Source: CAZHOV01 sp964534315 (GTDB lineage Bacteria; Bacteroidota; Bacteroidia; Chitinophagales; Saprospiraceae). Taken from it: DNA of 6,390 nt. Shown piece after piece: positions 6,366-6,390 of this stretch. The notes below the pieces were generated by a model, which was not told the DNA's origin, did not search any database, and saw nothing but the letters and a program-made list of their open reading frames with translations. The stretch covers positions 1-6,390 of the forward strand of contig CAZHOV010000232.1 in the NCBI GenBank assembly GCA_964534315.1, given 5' to 3'. Position 1 is the first letter of the stretch. Each line of letters begins with the position of its first letter. The position numbers were made by a program, and so were the translations under genes.

Positions 6366-6390
6366 GAGGTTGTCTCGTAAGTCTATGAGC
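6366..6390 (+). mobile_element. Possible insertion-sequence terminal inverted repeat
   Basis: The last 25 bases begin GAGGTTGTCTCGTAAGTC, close to the GAGGCTGTCTC(A)AAAGTC-type ends of many DDE transposase IS elements (pattern from memory). It lies 17 bases after the stop of the split gene. The window ends before any transposase, so this is a resemblance only. A short CGAG...CTCG stem here could also be part of a weak terminator. Confidence 0.3.

Overview
The window looks like chromosome from a Bacteroidota bacterium, most likely of the Saprospiraceae/Lewinella type (inference). The support is a DUF6090 membrane protein, which is a Bacteroidota-typical family. There is also a fragment of an FG-GAP-like repeat of the kind found in large Saprospiria/Flavobacteriia surface proteins, a Bacteroidota-style lipoprotein, A-rich leaders without Shine-Dalgarno sequences before most starts, and moderate GC. 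All recognisable genes are on the + strand.

Layout. (1) Bases 2-1396 hold the C-terminal 464 residues of a serine peptidase of the Xaa-Pro dipeptidyl-peptidase (S15) type; its 5' end lies outside the window. (2) Bases 1416-2114 encode a DUF6090 single-span membrane protein. (3) Bases 2125-2448 encode the N-terminal part of an M50B-like membrane metalloprotease with an HELGH motif, apparently truncated. (4) Bases 2521-2892 encode a small VOC/glyoxalase-fold protein. (5) Bases 2911-4230 encode a lipoprotein with a gluzincin-like HEYVH...EGVAEF zinc site and a C-terminal Ig-like domain. (6) Bases 4231-4437 hold one orphan FG-GAP-like repeat with no start codon, in the lipoprotein frame directly after its stop. 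(7) Bases 4438-4619 are non-coding and contain three TTCCCTCT direct repeats and a perfect 18-bp palindrome. (8) Bases 4620-6348 hold a secreted cysteine-rich protein split by a +1 frame change near 4815. (9) The last 25 bases resemble the terminal inverted repeat of an insertion sequence.

How they work together. Genes 1-5 are closely spaced (gaps of 19, 10, 72 and 18 bases) and may be co-transcribed, but their families share no known pathway. The common themes are peptidases (S15, M50B-like, gluzincin-like) and envelope proteins. I see no defence system, CRISPR array, RNA gene or biosynthetic cluster. Three units within about 4 kb are broken or incomplete (the M50B-like gene, the FG-GAP fragment and the split secreted gene), and an IS-like end lies at the right edge, so this reads as an eroding accessory stretch. 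The most unusual part is the split secreted protein. Its middle is rich in cysteine, and its C-terminal half contains a Cys and a downstream Gln in contexts that loosely recall thioester (TED/TQXA) adhesion domains. That link is a hypothesis only.
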